The notes under the pieces: model-generated
Seen by the model: the letters and a program-made list of their open reading frames with translations, nothing else
The model's database searches: none
Told to the model about the DNA's origin: nothing
Program-made: the position numbers and the translations under genes
Shown here: positions 31,267 through 32,707 of the stretch, piece after piece
Layout: the number at the start of each line of letters is the position of its first letter
Position numbering within the stretch: position 1 is the stretch's first letter
DNA from: Paracoccus denitrificans
GTDB taxonomy: Bacteria > Pseudomonadota > Alphaproteobacteria > Rhodobacterales > Rhodobacteraceae
NCBI RefSeq assembly: GCF_900100045.1
Contig: NZ_FNEA01000038.1
Span: 1 to 32,707 of the forward strand
DNA: 32,707 nt
Reading direction: 5' to 3'

Positions 31267-32157
31267 GTGCGAATGGCCCAAGTCTACGGTCTGCTGGAGG
31301 ATCGGGCCGGTGAGATCGTGATCTCTTGCGAGCCGCGGCTGGAGACGCTGCTGGCCCGCAGCTTTCCCTTTGTTCGTTTCCATCCGCTGCGCCGGCGCTG
31401 GACATTGCTCTGGCAGGAGCGGCCGATCATGCACGAGGAGATCGCCGAGCGGATCCTGTCGGGCTATCTCGACGCGGACTATCTGGTCAAACTGCGCGAT
31501 TGCGATCACGTCTTTTTCCCCGAGGAGATCATGGGACAGATGGAGCTGTTCCAACCCGGTCTCTGGCAAAGCCACCTTGGCCGAATCCGGGCCGGTTATC
31601 TGCGCCCCGAACCGACCCGGCATGCCCATTGGGCCGCACAGTTCCGTGGATCTGGCGAGCGGCCGGTCGTTGGACTGCTTTGGCGCAGCGCGGTGCAATC
31701 GCATTCCCGCAACCCGAATTACCTCTCGCTGGAGGAGATGCTGCCGCTGATCCGAGAGCTGCCCTGCACTTGGGTTTCGCTGCAGCCGCAATTGAGCCCG
31801 GAAGAACGCCGGCTCTGCGAAGATCATGGCATCCTGATCCCGGCCGAACTCGACCTGTTCGATGACATGGAGGGGATCGCGGCCTGCTGCGCGGCGCTGG
31901 ATCTGGTGGTGGGCATCAGTTCGCTGCCCTTCGAGCTGGCCGCGGCGGTGGGATGCCCGGTCTGGATGCTGGCCCTGACCCCCGCCGCGCAATACAAGCG
32001 GCAGGGCACGGCCGGCATGGATCAGCTGACGGTGAATGGCCGGGTCTTTGCACCGCGCGACCTGACGCTGTTTGCCGACCGCAACGCGATGCTGGGGGAT
32101 CTCTTGGAACAGATCGTCGGAGCCTTGAAGGCGTTTCGTTCCGAGCGCCGCCGGTAG
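31267..32157 (+). pseudogene. Segment 3 of the broken gene: C-terminal glycosyltransferase-like domain
   Basis: Same frame as segment 2, beginning 18 bases after its amber codon. GTG 31267 gives 296 codons. It shows IVISCEPRLETLLARSFPFV, then PVVGLLWRSAVQSHSRNPNY (GT-B-like nucleotide-sugar strand), DLFDDMEGIAACCAALDLVV and GISSLPFELAAAVGCPVWML, the usual closing block of GT9/TPR-GT proteins. If translated alone it would lack the first strand and the GDEVR-like motif, so activity is unlikely. Confidence 0.7.
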
Positions 32158-32320
32158 GACCGAACTCCACCCGTTACGGGAATTGGGGTCGGGCTGGGCG
32201 ATCTTCGGCCTAGGGCTCAGCCGGTGGAAGGCAGGCCAAGTTTCTCCTGCACACGTAGGATCAAGCCTATCATCACCAGTTGGAAAAACAGGCTCCCGAA
32301 ACCGGTGTTCCGTCACCGCA

Positions 32321-32351
32321 AGGGGCAAGGGCCGTATCCATCCTTGCCCCT
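32321..32351. terminator. Perfect 10-bp hairpin after the broken gene
   Basis: AGGGGCAAGG (32321-32330) and CCTTGCCCCT (32342-32351) pair perfectly around an 11-base loop and are followed by ttccc. It lies 164 bases past the stop at 32157, directly before the creatininase remnant. It may be a terminator of the broken gene or a structure at a rearrangement joint. The gap 32158-32320 shows no gene I can support. Confidence 0.6.
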
Positions 32352-32371
32352 TTCCCGGGCGTGTCGCGCGC

Positions 32372-32707
32372 ACCGCTCCCGCCGCCGAAATCGTCGGCGA
32401 GGCGGATATTTCCCGGCTCTATCCCGACGGTTTTCCCGGCTGGGAACTGGAGCATGGCGGGGTGCTGGAAACCTCGCTGATGCTGGCGCTTTACCCGACG
32501 CTGGTCGATCTGAGCCGTGCAGTCGATGTCGAGCCGGCGCAATTCCCGCCTTACGACGTCTACCCCGCCAAGCCGGAATGGACGCCCGCATCGGGCACGC
32601 TGTCCTCGCCCAAGGACGCCTCGGCCGAGAAGGGCGAGTTGCTGCTCGAGGTCTGCACCAAAGGCATCGTCGCCGCATTGCGGGCAGAGTTCGGCACCCC
32701 CTGCCCC
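32372..32707 (+). pseudogene. crnA: C-terminal fragment of creatininase (creatinine amidohydrolase)
   Basis: The frame reads ISRLYPDGFPGWELEHGGVL, ETSLMLALYPTLVDLSRAVD, FPPYDVYPAKPEWTPASGTL, SSPKDASAEKGELLLEVCTK and GIVAALRAEFG, closely following the C-terminal part of Pseudomonas creatininase (creatinine to creatine). The Trp/Glu/His substrate-binding block WELEHGG is kept. The N-terminal half with the metal ligands, and any start codon, is missing: upstream sequence is unrelated and contains a hairpin. The window ends close to the normal C-terminus. It is therefore a remnant, not a working enzyme, unless assembled from another piece. Confidence 0.75.

Larger units (their letters stand above)
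29897..32157 (+). pseudogene. Broken TPR-glycosyltransferase-like gene (one frameshift plus one in-frame amber)
   Basis: Three adjacent reading segments make sense only as one roughly 753-codon protein: an N-terminal helical repeat part from GTG 29897, a central TPR-like part, and a C-terminal GT-B-like domain to 32157. Break 1 is a one-base loss in the C6 run at 30180-30185; restoring a seventh C joins ARDLSP to PERRRRARLEIEWTEQARG without a gap. Break 2 is TAG 31246-31248 in the central frame; the same frame continues at once with EGIADEVRMAQVYGLLEDRA, the expected GDEVR-like motif of the transferase. Related proteins in Rhodobacteraceae pair TPR with this transferase domain. A sequencing error could explain break 1, but not easily both. 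Confidence 0.75.

Overview
The window is very GC-rich, tightly packed DNA with long operons, many 4-bp ATGA stop/start overlaps and alphaproteobacterial-looking proteins. The best guess is a Paracoccus-like member of the Rhodobacteraceae; this is inferred from codon use and protein style, because no rRNA, tRNA or other marker gene is present. There is no CRISPR array and no intact insertion sequence.

Region 1 (1-7225) is envelope biology. A MacA adaptor (5' end outside the window) and MacB ATPase/permease are followed by a small lipoprotein. On the opposite strand lie two secreted basic proteins and a Spy/CpxP-type periplasmic chaperone. These are divergent from an OmpR-type response regulator and an EnvZ/Cpx-like sensor kinase. 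The lipoprotein and both secreted basic proteins end in the same short RcnB-like module, so this looks like an envelope-stress or metal-stress locus.

Region 2 (7393-27100) is a roughly 20-kb catabolic island. A leftward operon of 11 genes starts at dctP and runs: TRAP transporter dctP-dctQ-dctM, pxpB, pxpC, GntR, D-2-hydroxyacid dehydrogenase, M20 carbamoylase-like amidohydrolase, GntR, DoeA-like M24 protein, FAH-family hydrolase. Divergent from it are pxpA, a D-amino-acid-type transaminase and a DapA-family lyase. A LysR gene then separates these from a second rightward operon: aminotransferase, RidA, AspAT-like aminotransferase, atypical SDR, RraA-family aldolase, small membrane protein, acetamidase/formamidase. 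Together they suggest TRAP import of a small cyclic or N-acylated amide, ATP-driven lactam opening by PxpABC, amide hydrolysis, transamination, imine clean-up by RidA and C-C cleavage by an aldolase. I cannot name the substrate. The set does not match canonical ectoine, hydantoin or creatinine pathways, and it is the best candidate for an undescribed system here.

Region 3 (about 28095-32707) is a gene graveyard around one intact DUF2189-like membrane protein. It holds a LysR gene whose native start codon seems lost at a junction, an unidentified C-terminal gene scrap, the N-terminal tip of an ilvD-like gene, a TPR-glycosyltransferase gene broken by a one-base frameshift in a C tract and by an in-frame amber codon, and the C-terminal part of a true creatininase without its N-terminal half.
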